This document shows, in pieces, positions 16,261-24,081 of a stretch of 25,727 nucleotides of DNA (positions are counted from its first letter, which is position 1; each line of letters begins with the position of its first letter). The position numbers and the translations under genes are program-made. Origin of the DNA: an uncultured Fibrobacter sp. (lineage in GTDB: Bacteria > Fibrobacterota > Fibrobacteria > Fibrobacterales > Fibrobacteraceae); contig CAKUXP010000032.1 of assembly GCA_934700345.1 (NCBI GenBank), positions 1 through 25,727 of the forward strand. The letters run 5' to 3'. Under the pieces are notes generated by a model. That model was not told the origin of the DNA and did not search any database. It saw nothing but the letters and a program-made list of their open reading frames with translations.

Positions 16261-18126
16261 CTAGTCCCGATTTTCCGCCCAGTGCAGGAGCACCATGATG
16301 TCCGAGGGTCGAATGCCCGGAATGCGGGATGCGCTGCCGACGGTGAGCGGCCTTGCGGAAGATAAACGTCCGCGGCTCTCGATCGAAAGCGCTGCGATTT
16401 TCGAGTAATCCGTATCGGGGGAAAGCTTCACGCGGTCCATCTTCTTTTCGTGCTCGATTTCCTTTTCCTGGCGAGCGAAAAAGCCGGCGTAGGCCTCTTC
16501 GGCAAAGAGATTCCAGAGATCGCGGCGAATAAGGGCGTTTTCCGGTACAAATTTCTTGAAAAAGGCTTCGGGATTGATTCTCGGGCGACGGAGGATCGTG
16601 TTTAGACGGACCGATTCTCGGACGGGAGCTTCCCCGAAGGATTCGAGGAACGGGTTGATTTCTAAAGCGGTCACCGGAGTCTCGGCGAGGAATTTCTTGA
16701 CGCGAACCATTTCTTCCCTGCGCACGTTCCATCTTGCAAAGTCCACATCGTCTATCATCCCGATTTTCCGGGCTCGGTCCTTGAGACGGGAATCCGCATT
16801 GTCCGAGCGCAGAAAAAGCCTATATTCGGCGCGGCTCGTGAACATCCGGTAAGGTTCGTCCAAAAGAAAATGGGAAAGGTCGTCCGCCATAACACCGATG
16901 TAGCTTTCGGATCGTCCGAGAATAAACGGTTCCGCCCCTTCGATCCTGAGCGCCGCGTTGATTCCGGCGACGATTCCCTGCCCCGCGGCTTCCTCGTAAC
17001 CGCTCGTACCGCAGACTTGCCCCGCAAAATAAAGCCCAGGAATCTCCTTGCATTCAAAGGTCGGATAGAGCTGAGTCGCATCGATGCTGTCGTATTCCAC
17101 CGCATAGCCAATCTGCATGACATGCGCACGGGAAAGCCCCGGGATAGTCCGCAACGCGGCAAGCTGGACATCCGCCGGAAGGCTCGAACTGAAGCCGTTC
17201 AGGTAGATGCGCGAAACATCTTTCGTTTCCGGTTCGAGAAAGAGCTGGTGACCGTCCTTGTCGCCGAAGCGGTTGATCTTGTCTTCAATGCTCGGGCAGT
17301 AGCGCGGGCCTTTTCCTTTGATGCGTCCCGAAAACATCGGGCTGTCTTTAAATCCCGTGCGCAGAATTTCGTGCGTTTTCAGGTTGGTGCGGGTAATCCA
17401 GCAGACATTTCCGTTGTCGATTGGATTTGTGTGGCGGTCGCTCATCGGCCAGGGATTTTCATCACCGGGCTGGACCTGGATTTCGTCAAAATCGACCGTC
17501 GAAGGATCGATGCGGCTGGGAGTTCCCGTTTTCAACCGCCGCAACCGGAGACCGTTTTCCTGGATGGATTTCGAAAGGGCGTCCGCGCTTTTCTCGCCGA
17601 CGCGCCCGCCGACGCTCGTTTCAAGACCGGTAAACATCTTGGACGAAAGAAACGTCCCGCTGGTGACGACAAGTGTTTTCGTTTCGTAGCGGTCGCCGTT
17701 TACGAACTGGAGTTCGAAATTCCCGTTTGACATCCGGGTGAACGCGGCGAGTTCCCCTGCGATAAGCCGAAGCCCTGCGCAGTTTTCCAAGGCTTCCCGG
17801 GCGATACGGCTATAGGCTTTAAGGTCGCACTGTGCCCGCGGCCCCCAGACAGCGGGTCCCTTGCTCTGGTTCAGCATCCGAAACTGGATTCCCGCCTTGT
17901 CCGTGAGGATTCCCATGAGACCGCCCAGCGCATCGATATCGCGAACGATCTGCCCCTTGCTCACCCCGCCGACCGCCGGATTGCAGGACATCCGACCGAT
18001 AGCGTTTAAGTCCATCGTGACCATCGCCGTCCGCACACCGATCTTCCACGCCGCATGGGAAGCTTCGATTCCGGCATGTCCGCCGCCGACTACAACAACA
18101 TCAAACCGTTCGAGAATTGCACTCAT
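16261..18126 (-). CDS. mnmG: tRNA uridine-5-carboxymethylaminomethyl synthesis enzyme MnmG (GidA)
   Basis: This FAD enzyme, with MnmE, installs the carboxymethylaminomethyl group on the wobble uridine of several tRNAs. The 621 residues match the family (E. coli 629). The FAD dinucleotide fold GGGHAG lies at 14-19, followed by MSCNPAVGG, then ALENCAGL, GLKTGTPSRI-type sequence (here LKTGTPSRI) and PGLYFAGQVCGTSGYEEAAGQG. The C-terminal domain ends with SRIPGIRPSDIMVLLHW. The frame opens at 18186, but ATG 18126 was chosen: it has AGAAGG 6 bases upstream and gives the family-typical N-terminus. It is divergent from the trp leader. MnmE is not in this window. Confidence 0.97.
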   Translation of the reverse strand: MSAILERFDVVVVGGGHAGIEASHAAWKIGVRTAMVTMDLNAIGRMSCNPAVGGVSKGQIVRDIDALGGLMGILTDKAGIQFRMLNQSKGPAVWGPRAQCDLKAYSRIAREALENCAGLRLIAGELAAFTRMSNGNFELQFVNGDRYETKTLVVTSGTFLSSKMFTGLETSVGGRVGEKSADALSKSIQENGLRLRRLKTGTPSRIDPSTVDFDEIQVQPGDENPWPMSDRHTNPIDNGNVCWITRTNLKTHEILRTGFKDSPMFSGRIKGKGPRYCPSIEDKINRFGDKDGHQLFLEPETKDVSRIYLNGFSSSLPADVQLAALRTIPGLSRAHVMQIGYAVEYDSIDATQLYPTFECKEIPGLYFAGQVCGTSGYEEAAGQGIVAGINAALRIEGAEPFILGRSESYIGVMADDLSHFLLDEPYRMFTSRAEYRLFLRSDNADSRLKDRARKIGMIDDVDFARWNVRREEMVRVKKFLAETPVTALEINPFLESFGEAPVRESVRLNTILRRPRINPEAFFKKFVPENALIRRDLWNLFAEEAYAGFFARQEKEIEHEKKMDRVKLSPDTDYSKIAALSIESRGRLSSARPLTVGSASRIPGIRPSDIMVLLHWAENRD

Positions 18127-18167
18127 CGCGAGCCTTCTTTTTTGAACGGCAAATTTAGAAAATACCC

Positions 18168-18196
18168 TTGCCAACATTCCGGGCATAGTCTATTTT
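18168..18196 (+). promoter_or_regulatory. Candidate promoter of the trp leader
   Basis: TTGCCA (18168-18173) and TATTTT (18191-18196) are 17 bases apart. Transcription would start near 18203, at the leader-peptide ATG, so the peptide would be nearly leaderless. Match quality is modest. Confidence 0.4.
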
Positions 18197-18203
18197 TTGC
18201 AAT

Positions 18204-18248
18204 ATGCAATGCGCAAGAATCATCAATCTCTGGTGGCGTCGGACTTAG
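18204..18248 (+). CDS. trpL: trp operon leader peptide with tandem Trp codons
   Basis: A 14-codon frame, MQCARIINLWWRRT, ends in TAG. Two adjacent TGG codons lie at 18231-18236, and the stop overlaps the first attenuator hairpin. Two Trp in 14 residues, placed 3 bases ahead of strand 1 of the RNA structure, is the layout of classical trp leader peptides. A ribosome waiting at the Trp codons would cover strand 1. One that reaches the stop would cover strand 2. No clear Shine-Dalgarno site is visible upstream, so translation is either leaderless or weak. The peptide has no role beyond its translation. Confidence 0.8.
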   Translation: MQCARIINLWWRRT

Positions 18249-18316
18249 AACAAGTCCGGTTTTTGTGCTACGCGCAGGTTTTAGAACCTTCCGGACTTGT
18301 TCGGAAGGTTTTTTTG
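18240..18316 (+). promoter_or_regulatory. trp attenuator with alternative 1:2, 2:3 and 3:4 RNA structures
   Basis: Strand 1 (CGGACTT, 18240-18246) pairs with strand 2 (AAGTCCG, 18252-18258). Strand 2, extended to GAACAAGTCCGG (18248-18259), is perfectly complementary over 12 bases to strand 3, CCGGACTTGTTC (18291-18302); this is the antiterminator. Strand 3 also contributes to the terminator stem with strand 4 (AACCTTCCG/CGGAAGGTT). The leader peptide overlaps strands 1 and 2. Low charged tRNA-Trp would stall the ribosome on strand 1 and favour 2:3, so transcription continues into trpBA. High Trp lets 3:4 form. The complementarity is seen directly; the regulatory behaviour is inferred from the known trp attenuation mechanism. 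Confidence 0.85.
18285..18315 (+). terminator. Intrinsic terminator of the trp attenuator (3:4 hairpin)
   Basis: Perfect 9-bp stem AACCTTCCG/CGGAAGGTT with an 8-base loop, followed at once by a T run (18309-18315) and a second T6 stretch. It ends 24 bases before the trpB start codon. Confidence 0.88.
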
Positions 18317-18339
18317 TTTTTTCAAAGAAGGAATCCAAT

Positions 18340-19608
18340 ATGGAAAGCAATCAAGGCTTCTTCGACAGATTCGGCGGCAAATACGTCGCCGAGGTTCTAA
18401 GGCGTCCGCTCGACGAACTCGAACAGGCATTTCGCCGTTACATGAAAGACCCCAAGTTCCTCGCGGAACTTCACGAGATCCAGCGCGACTACATCGGACG
18501 GGAAACCCCCCTGCTCTTTGCGCCTCGCGCGACAGAACTTCTCGGCGGCGCGAAAATCTACATCAAGCTCGAAGGCCTCGCAAACACGGGAGCGCACAAG
18601 ATAAACAACGCCATCGGACAAGTGCTTCTCGCGAAATACATGGGAAAGAAGCGCATCATCGCCGAAACGGGCGCCGGGCAGCACGGAGTCGCGACAGCCG
18701 CGGCATGTGCAAAGCTCGGAATCGACTGCACGGTCTATATGGGCGAAATCGACGTCCGCAGGCAGCAGCCGAACGTTGCCTCCATGGAACTGTACGGCGC
18801 AAAGGTCTGCCCCGTGACAAGCGGAGCGCGGACCCTCAAGGACGCCGTGAACGAAGCGATGCGCGACTGGGCGGCCCATCCGGATTCCACGCACTACGTC
18901 CTCGGATCCGCTCTCGGCCCCGCGCCTTTCCCCGATATCGTCCGAACATTCCAGTCCGTCATCGGCGAAGAAGTCGAGCGGGAATGCATTCGCAGGAATA
19001 TCGACATCGGAGCGATGGTCGCTTGCGTCGGCGGAGGTTCCAACTCGATCGGATTCTTCAGCCCGTTCATCGACCGGGATTCCCCGAGACTCATCGGCGC
19101 AGAAGCGGGCGGCATCGGCCCGGACATCGGCGAAAACGCAAGCCGCATGACAGGAAACGCGAGCCGCGAAGGCATCGTGCAAGGCTACAAGAGCCGTTTC
19201 CTCATCGACGCGGACGGACAGTCGCTCCCGACGAGGTCCATCTCCGCGGGGCTTGACTACATGGGAATCGGTCCGCAGCTCGCAGCCCTCGGAACCAGCG
19301 GACGCATTGAATTCATGAGCATCCTCGACAGGGACGTTCTCGCCGCGGTAAGCTTCTTCGCGAAAAACGAAGGGGTCCTCTTCGCCCTCGAAAGCGCGCA
19401 TGCCGGAGCCGCCGCCATGAAAATTGCGAAGCAAATTCCGAAGGACAAGGCGATTATCATCAACATGAGCGGTCGCGGAGACAAGGACGTCTTCATCACC
19501 AGCCCGGAATTCCGGCCTGCGGAATGGAAGCGCTTCCTCGAAAGCGAACTCGAACGCCTGAGCGAAAACAAGGACATCCACAACGCGAAACTGATGGGAG
19601 AAAACTAA
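18340..19608 (+). CDS. trpB: Tryptophan synthase beta chain
   Basis: This PLP enzyme condenses indole with serine to give tryptophan, in a complex with TrpA. It has 422 residues. The numbering matches Salmonella TrpB: PLP lysine Lys87 in TGAHKINN and Glu109 in AETGAGQHG. Other anchors are MGEIDVRRQQPNV, the phosphate loop CVGGGSNSIG, SISAGLDYMGIGP, the LESAHA glutamate and the SGRGDKD serine. Some positions are unusual: LANTGAHK in place of the common LHTG or LHGG before the lysine, and GGIG where GGHG is usual. ATG 18340 was chosen over the open frame upstream because AAGAAGGA lies just before it and it follows the attenuator. Its stop overlaps the trpA start (TAATG). Confidence 0.95.
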   Translation: MESNQGFFDRFGGKYVAEVLRRPLDELEQAFRRYMKDPKFLAELHEIQRDYIGRETPLLFAPRATELLGGAKIYIKLEGLANTGAHKINNAIGQVLLAKYMGKKRIIAETGAGQHGVATAAACAKLGIDCTVYMGEIDVRRQQPNVASMELYGAKVCPVTSGARTLKDAVNEAMRDWAAHPDSTHYVLGSALGPAPFPDIVRTFQSVIGEEVERECIRRNIDIGAMVACVGGGSNSIGFFSPFIDRDSPRLIGAEAGGIGPDIGENASRMTGNASREGIVQGYKSRFLIDADGQSLPTRSISAGLDYMGIGPQLAALGTSGRIEFMSILDRDVLAAVSFFAKNEGVLFALESAHAGAAAMKIAKQIPKDKAIIINMSGRGDKDVFITSPEFRPAEWKRFLESELERLSENKDIHNAKLMGEN

Positions 19609-20360
19609 TGGAAAAGATTAAACTGATGAGCCATCTCGTCGCAGGATACCCGACCGACGAACTCGCGTTCGCAGCGGCATCCGCCATGGTCAAAGGCGGA
19701 GCGGACATTCTCGAAATCCAGCTCGCATTCAGCGACCCTTCGGCGGACGGTCCCGCTATACAGAAAGCCTCGACCGAAGTGCTTTCCAGGAACTACCGCG
19801 TCCGAGACGGGTTCGCCTTTATCGCAAAACTTCACGGAGCATTTCCGCACACAACCATCTACCTCATGAGCTACGGCTCGCTTGTCTATACGCCCGGGGT
19901 CGAAAACTTCTGCAAAGCGGCAAGCGAAGCGGGCGTCCGCGGCATGATCATCCCCGACCTGCCATTCGACTGCGACGAAGGGCTCACTCTCGCCTGTAAA
20001 AAATACGGAATGGAAAACATCCCGGTCGCAAGTCCTAGCATGAGCGCGGAACGTCTTTCGAAAATGGCACACGCCGGATTCGAACACATCTATGCGTCGC
20101 TCCGCGTCGGCATTACGGGAACGGCGACGGTTATCGATAGCGACACACTCGCCTTCCTCAAAAAGGTCCGGGCGGGAGGATCCAAGGTTTACGGCGGATT
20201 CGGGATTTCCACGGGCGAACAATCCAAGGCGCTGGCGGATTCCGTCGATGGCGTTGTCGCAGGATCCGTATTTGTCCGGCTCATCGAAAAGAACGCTGCC
20301 GACAAGAAAACCCTCGTTGAAGCCGTCGAAGCGAAAGCCCAGGAACTCTGCGGTCTGTAA
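19608..20360 (+). CDS. trpA: Tryptophan synthase alpha chain
   Basis: A TIM-barrel enzyme that splits indole-3-glycerol phosphate into indole and glyceraldehyde 3-phosphate and channels indole to TrpB. It has 250 residues, about 18 fewer than E. coli, mainly at the N-terminus. The catalytic pair is present at the normal 11-residue spacing: Glu36 in LEIQ and Asp47 in FSDPSADGP (Glu49 and Asp60 in Salmonella). The substrate-binding loop reads SLRVGITGT and the C-terminal phosphate region YGGFGIST and VVAGSVFV. GGGAG lies 8 bases before the ATG, inside the trpB end, and the stop-start overlap suggests coupled translation. No other trp gene is adjacent, so the rest of the pathway must lie elsewhere. 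Confidence 0.94.
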   Translation: MEKIKLMSHLVAGYPTDELAFAAASAMVKGGADILEIQLAFSDPSADGPAIQKASTEVLSRNYRVRDGFAFIAKLHGAFPHTTIYLMSYGSLVYTPGVENFCKAASEAGVRGMIIPDLPFDCDEGLTLACKKYGMENIPVASPSMSAERLSKMAHAGFEHIYASLRVGITGTATVIDSDTLAFLKKVRAGGSKVYGGFGISTGEQSKALADSVDGVVAGSVFVRLIEKNAADKKTLVEAVEAKAQELCGL

Positions 20361-20378
20361 GGCTTACGCACAAATGAA

Positions 20379-20414
20379 AAAGCTCCTGTTCCGAACTTCG
20401 GGACGGGAGTTTTT
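20379..20414. terminator. Bidirectional terminator after trpA
   Basis: A stem of about 15 pairs (20379-20393 with 20399-20413, some G-U) around an AACTT loop. There are T residues on the plus-strand side and an A run on the 5' side. It ends the trpBA transcript and could also stop the minus-strand transcript from the restriction locus, which ends at 20459. Confidence 0.85.
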
Positions 20415-20458
20415 ATTTAAGACAGATTTAATTTTCAGCAAAAATTTTCGAAGCGAAT

Positions 20459-21289
20459 TTACTTGGATTCCAGGCATTTCAGGGAACCCATCATCAGCAT
20501 GGCCGCCATGCTTTCTTGGGAATTGAAAACAGCTTTTGCGAAAGATTTCAAGGAGTATTCCTTCTTGGTAGTTGCAATGATGCATTTCGCAGCAGAGAGA
20601 GGAATCCCCACTTCATTGAGAAAATTGACCATGTTCTTTTCAATTTCAGGAGTGAATTTTTCCGGCAAGCAGTCCAGTTTGAACTCTGCGCCCCAAGACG
20701 AATTCTGCCCGGGATATCCTTGGCGCATCACCATGTCGATAAAGCGCGGCTTGTCGGAAAGCATCTTATCGTAAGCGCAGCCACAGCTCTTTTGCAAAGC
20801 GGCAGTGCCAAAAAATTTACTCGTGGTTTCCACGCATTCCTTTACAAAGTTCTTTTTCGGAAAATTCTTCTTGAAGTTGTTTACAAATTCAGTCGCCTCG
20901 GCCTCGGAAACGCCGACTGCAGGAGCAGGAAGATCTTGCGAAAAGTCGCTTTCAGCGGGCGGTTCCGTCTCGGGCGATTTCACCGCGAGATCGCATTCCG
21001 TCGAAGCGTCCGAAATGTACTTTACGAAGTCGGGATGTTCCATTCCCCGGCGCAAATCCGAATCGAGCTTTTGATACGTCTCTTCGCTGTAGCGCAGCTG
21101 CAATTTGTCCAGCACGCATTCACAGACATCTCGGTTGGCGTTTTCCGAACAGTCATTCATGAACTCGAACTTTAAAATCGGCGAATAGGTGTAATTTTTC
21201 ACCTTGCTGCTTTTCCCTACGAGAGAAGCGGCCCCATCCGCAAACACGAAAGCCGAAAAGAACGAAATCATGAGAAAATAGCGAAGCAT
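20459..21289 (-). CDS. Exported cysteine-repeat protein of unknown function
   Basis: Not recognised. A 276-residue protein with a signal peptide (MLRYFLMISFFSAFVFA, cut before DG), so probably periplasmic. The mature part holds two related units, each with a Cys, then a Cys-x-Cys followed by a DK pair (VCECVLDKL and SCGCAYDKM), then a helical stretch and a last Cys (STECD and KLDC). An acidic, Pro-rich linker separates the units, and a third, less similar Cys-containing helical part ends the protein. Disulphide-linked helical repeats are likely. It lies 29 bases downstream of the helicase-nuclease gene on the same strand. ATG 21289 was chosen over TTG 21322, which would overlap the upstream stop. 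No ribosome site is obvious. Whether it belongs to the restriction system or merely follows it cannot be told. Confidence 0.75.
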   Translation of the reverse strand: MLRYFLMISFFSAFVFADGAASLVGKSSKVKNYTYSPILKFEFMNDCSENANRDVCECVLDKLQLRYSEETYQKLDSDLRRGMEHPDFVKYISDASTECDLAVKSPETEPPAESDFSQDLPAPAVGVSEAEATEFVNNFKKNFPKKNFVKECVETTSKFFGTAALQKSCGCAYDKMLSDKPRFIDMVMRQGYPGQNSSWGAEFKLDCLPEKFTPEIEKNMVNFLNEVGIPLSAAKCIIATTKKEYSLKSFAKAVFNSQESMAAMLMMGSLKCLESK

Positions 21290-21318
21290 ATCGAGGAATA
21301 TAGAAAGAATTTGGAAAA

Positions 21319-24081
21319 TCAAGACTCCCAGGCGTAATTCGAGAGAATTGAATTTTGAAGAAATTCCTGCAAGACGATATCCGCCAGGTCATCGGGAATA
21401 AATACATATTCCATTTTGCTCTGGCTCGCCATCTGCATTGCATATTCTGCTTTCGCCTGGGTAGAAGAATCGTTTAACAAATGCCGTCCCTTGATTTCCA
21501 CGATGTAATACTTGCCGTCGTTCAGTTCTACAAGAAAGTCCGGGTAATAGGAACGGAGCGTGTGCAGTTCCGGGTCGATGTAGTGGACGTAAAAATCGCT
21601 CTGGCCGTTGGTGAGCATTCCGGTGAACCAGATGTGCCTTATTTCCGCGTTTCCGAAGAGATTGCGCACAAAGAAGCTCTTTTCGGAGCTTGAATCAAAG
21701 CCGTAGCCGGAGAGGTTGAAACTCTTCCTTGCGTTCGCCGTTTTGGAGTTTTGGCTGTATTCGCGGAATTTTGCGTCGCTTTCTTCTACAAACAGTTCGT
21801 CGTCAAAGTTCAGGTTGTAGCAGCCGTCCGTTCCGTCTGGATTTTTTGGAGGGTCTTTGGTAAGCCATTTGACGACTTCCTTCTTTTCGCCTTTCTCGTA
21901 GCTGATTTTGTAAATCTGTCTGAATAACTGCGGAACAACCCAGTCGTAGAGAATTTCGTTCGCATAGTTCACTTTTTCAAGAATTGCGTCCATTCCGTCC
22001 GTACAGCGGCCAAGCAGGCTTTGAATCTCCACCGGAGACCACCGCCTTGTCTTTTTCCCGGTTTCCTTGTTCGTTTCGTGCTGGGTGAGATAAAGCGAAA
22101 GTTCCGCGACAAGGGAATATGCGGTGAAAGTCCGTTCATCGCTGGAGGCGACTTCGCGGCGGATTGACGCGGAATCGATGTTCGCAAGCGAATAATGCGT
22201 GCTTTTTGTGCGGCGGTATTTTTCAAAGTCAAATCCGCTGCCGTTTCCGAAAAGCGTAAACTCGCCGGGTTTCAGTTCCGTGATTTTATATTCGTAAGTC
22301 TGCTCGACCATTCTGACCGGAACTTTTTCCCGAACGTAGATATGCCGGATTTTCTTGCTCGAATTGTCCTTGCCTTTCAGGTCTTCCACGCGCACCTTGA
22401 AGTTCTTGTTCAGCTCGTCCTGCAAAATGCCCAGGTTTTCCGTGCTCAAGAAAATCTGCCCGGTCTGCTGGGTTTGCGTGATGGAACGCAGGCAGCGCAT
22501 CGTGGCCTGCAGGACAAAAATCGTGCTCTTCGGTTTTCGGAACAGGGCGACGCCAAAAAGGGAGCGGCAGTTCCAGCCTTCTTTTCCCTTGCCCACAAGA
22601 AGAATGAACTGCTTACTGCTTTCGGCGGTGTCGAGCTTTAAAAATTCGCGCAGGTCGTCCTGCTTGGTGAGCTTGTCGTCGCCCACGTTCACAAGGATTG
22701 AATCTTCGGAAATGTCGAGCTTTTGGAGAGCCTTTTCCAGCGCGGGTTTTAATTCTCCGGTAAGTTCATCGATTGTCGTGGCGAAGAGAGCCATCTTCGG
22801 GAGCATATTCTCGTAACGGTTCCAGATTCCTTTTTCGTTTCGGTGCCGCTTTGCAAAGCTTTCCACTGCGCTAGACACAAAACTCTGCGTCTGCACGTTC
22901 GCATAGTCATCGATAAATGTCTTCTTGAGATAGCCGGAATCGATCGCTTCCTTCAATCCGTATTCATAGACGACTTCGGGCATCAGGCGGTTTTCGATAT
23001 ACGGCGTTCCTGTAAAGTTGTAGCAGGCGACAACCTTTGTTCCTGCCGCATCTAGTTCCTGAACCAGTCCGTCAATCGTAAGGCGCAGGCTTGTTTCCTT
23101 TGAGCGGTCAAGCATATCGTTCTTGAGGGATTTTCCGAAAGCGTGGTGCGCCTCATCGACATAGATTCCGAGCTGCTTTAACCGGGTGAGCTTCTGGTAA
23201 CGCTGGTTCGCCATCAGGGAAGAATCATCGTCGAGCATATAAAGGTCGGCGTTCGGATTGTTGCGGATGGCGTCCTCCCAGGAATCCTTAAAAAGCAGGT
23301 TCTCTGCCGAATCTTCCTTGCGTTTTTTCTTCAGGATGATTTTTTGCGACGTGGAGATAATCAGATTGAAGTCCGAGCCGTCCATTGTGCTGAGTGCGAC
23401 TCCGTCTTCTTCCAGAAAATGGAACTTGATGATTGTGTCCAGTTCGTTGGCGTATTTTTCGGTAAAGACCTTGGCCTTGTCGAAAGTCTGGATTTCCTTG
23501 AGCGACTGCAGAACCGTCGTGTCCGGCGCAAGCACCAGCGCATTGTGGCAGAATCGCTCGTCTTTCGGGTATTTATGGGCAAGCAGGAACTCGTAGAAAA
23601 TGCAGAGCGCCATCAGGATTGTTTTTCCTGTTCCCATGGTAAGCGCAAAGATGTAGTTCGCGTATTCCTGCCGCAAATCCGAAAGCTGCTCGAAGAATGA
23701 AACGAGCGTGTCGCGGTTCAGCAAATCAAGCTGGCTCAGCAAAGTATTGTCTTCGTAAAAGCGTGAATTGTCAAAAGTGAACAAAACAGCCGCCTTTTCG
23801 TTTGCGCCTTGAGCCATGCGGTTTTTACGCCAATCGTCGAACAGGTCGGCGAGACGCGGATTTCCCAGATATTCCTTGAGGAACACATACATCTCAAACG
23901 CCTCGTACTGCGGCTTCCGCAAAAAGGCAGCCGGATTGTCCTTGCGCGGCTCGGCGTTTGCAAGAATTGTGCGCGTAAGATTTGTGTACAACTTTCGAAT
24001 TTCCTTTTTGTTTGCCGAATAGAACTGCCACATGATGCGGTAGAACGGAAAATCGATTGAACTTTTTTTTGACTTCCTCAT
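21319..24081 (-). CDS. Type III-like restriction enzyme subunit (Res): SF2 helicase plus PD-(D/E)XK nuclease
   Basis: A 920-residue ATP-dependent subunit of a type III-like restriction-modification system. It would translocate or signal along DNA and cut unmodified DNA together with the Mod subunit. Helicase motifs: Walker A TMGTGKT at 148-154, DEAH at 309-312, FTGTP as motif III, and VLQATMRCLRS in the motif VI position, where most Res proteins read Q..GR..R. The C-terminal nuclease signature is Pro847-Asp848 in YYPDFLVEL with Glu862-x-Lys864 in VEIKG. ATG 24081 overlaps the Mod stop by one base (TAATG) and has GGAGGG 8 bases upstream, so the longer frame to 24114 is rejected. It is co-transcribed with mod upstream and the cysteine-repeat gene downstream. 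Confidence 0.92.
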   Translation of the reverse strand: MRKSKKSSIDFPFYRIMWQFYSANKKEIRKLYTNLTRTILANAEPRKDNPAAFLRKPQYEAFEMYVFLKEYLGNPRLADLFDDWRKNRMAQGANEKAAVLFTFDNSRFYEDNTLLSQLDLLNRDTLVSFFEQLSDLRQEYANYIFALTMGTGKTILMALCIFYEFLLAHKYPKDERFCHNALVLAPDTTVLQSLKEIQTFDKAKVFTEKYANELDTIIKFHFLEEDGVALSTMDGSDFNLIISTSQKIILKKKRKEDSAENLLFKDSWEDAIRNNPNADLYMLDDDSSLMANQRYQKLTRLKQLGIYVDEAHHAFGKSLKNDMLDRSKETSLRLTIDGLVQELDAAGTKVVACYNFTGTPYIENRLMPEVVYEYGLKEAIDSGYLKKTFIDDYANVQTQSFVSSAVESFAKRHRNEKGIWNRYENMLPKMALFATTIDELTGELKPALEKALQKLDISEDSILVNVGDDKLTKQDDLREFLKLDTAESSKQFILLVGKGKEGWNCRSLFGVALFRKPKSTIFVLQATMRCLRSITQTQQTGQIFLSTENLGILQDELNKNFKVRVEDLKGKDNSSKKIRHIYVREKVPVRMVEQTYEYKITELKPGEFTLFGNGSGFDFEKYRRTKSTHYSLANIDSASIRREVASSDERTFTAYSLVAELSLYLTQHETNKETGKKTRRWSPVEIQSLLGRCTDGMDAILEKVNYANEILYDWVVPQLFRQIYKISYEKGEKKEVVKWLTKDPPKNPDGTDGCYNLNFDDELFVEESDAKFREYSQNSKTANARKSFNLSGYGFDSSSEKSFFVRNLFGNAEIRHIWFTGMLTNGQSDFYVHYIDPELHTLRSYYPDFLVELNDGKYYIVEIKGRHLLNDSSTQAKAEYAMQMASQSKMEYVFIPDDLADIVLQEFLQNSILSNYAWES

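Noticed and set aside
18397..19581. 394-codon open frame on the minus strand opposite trpB
   Set aside because: TrpB catalytic motifs are intact on the plus strand. The reverse frame shows no recognisable motif.
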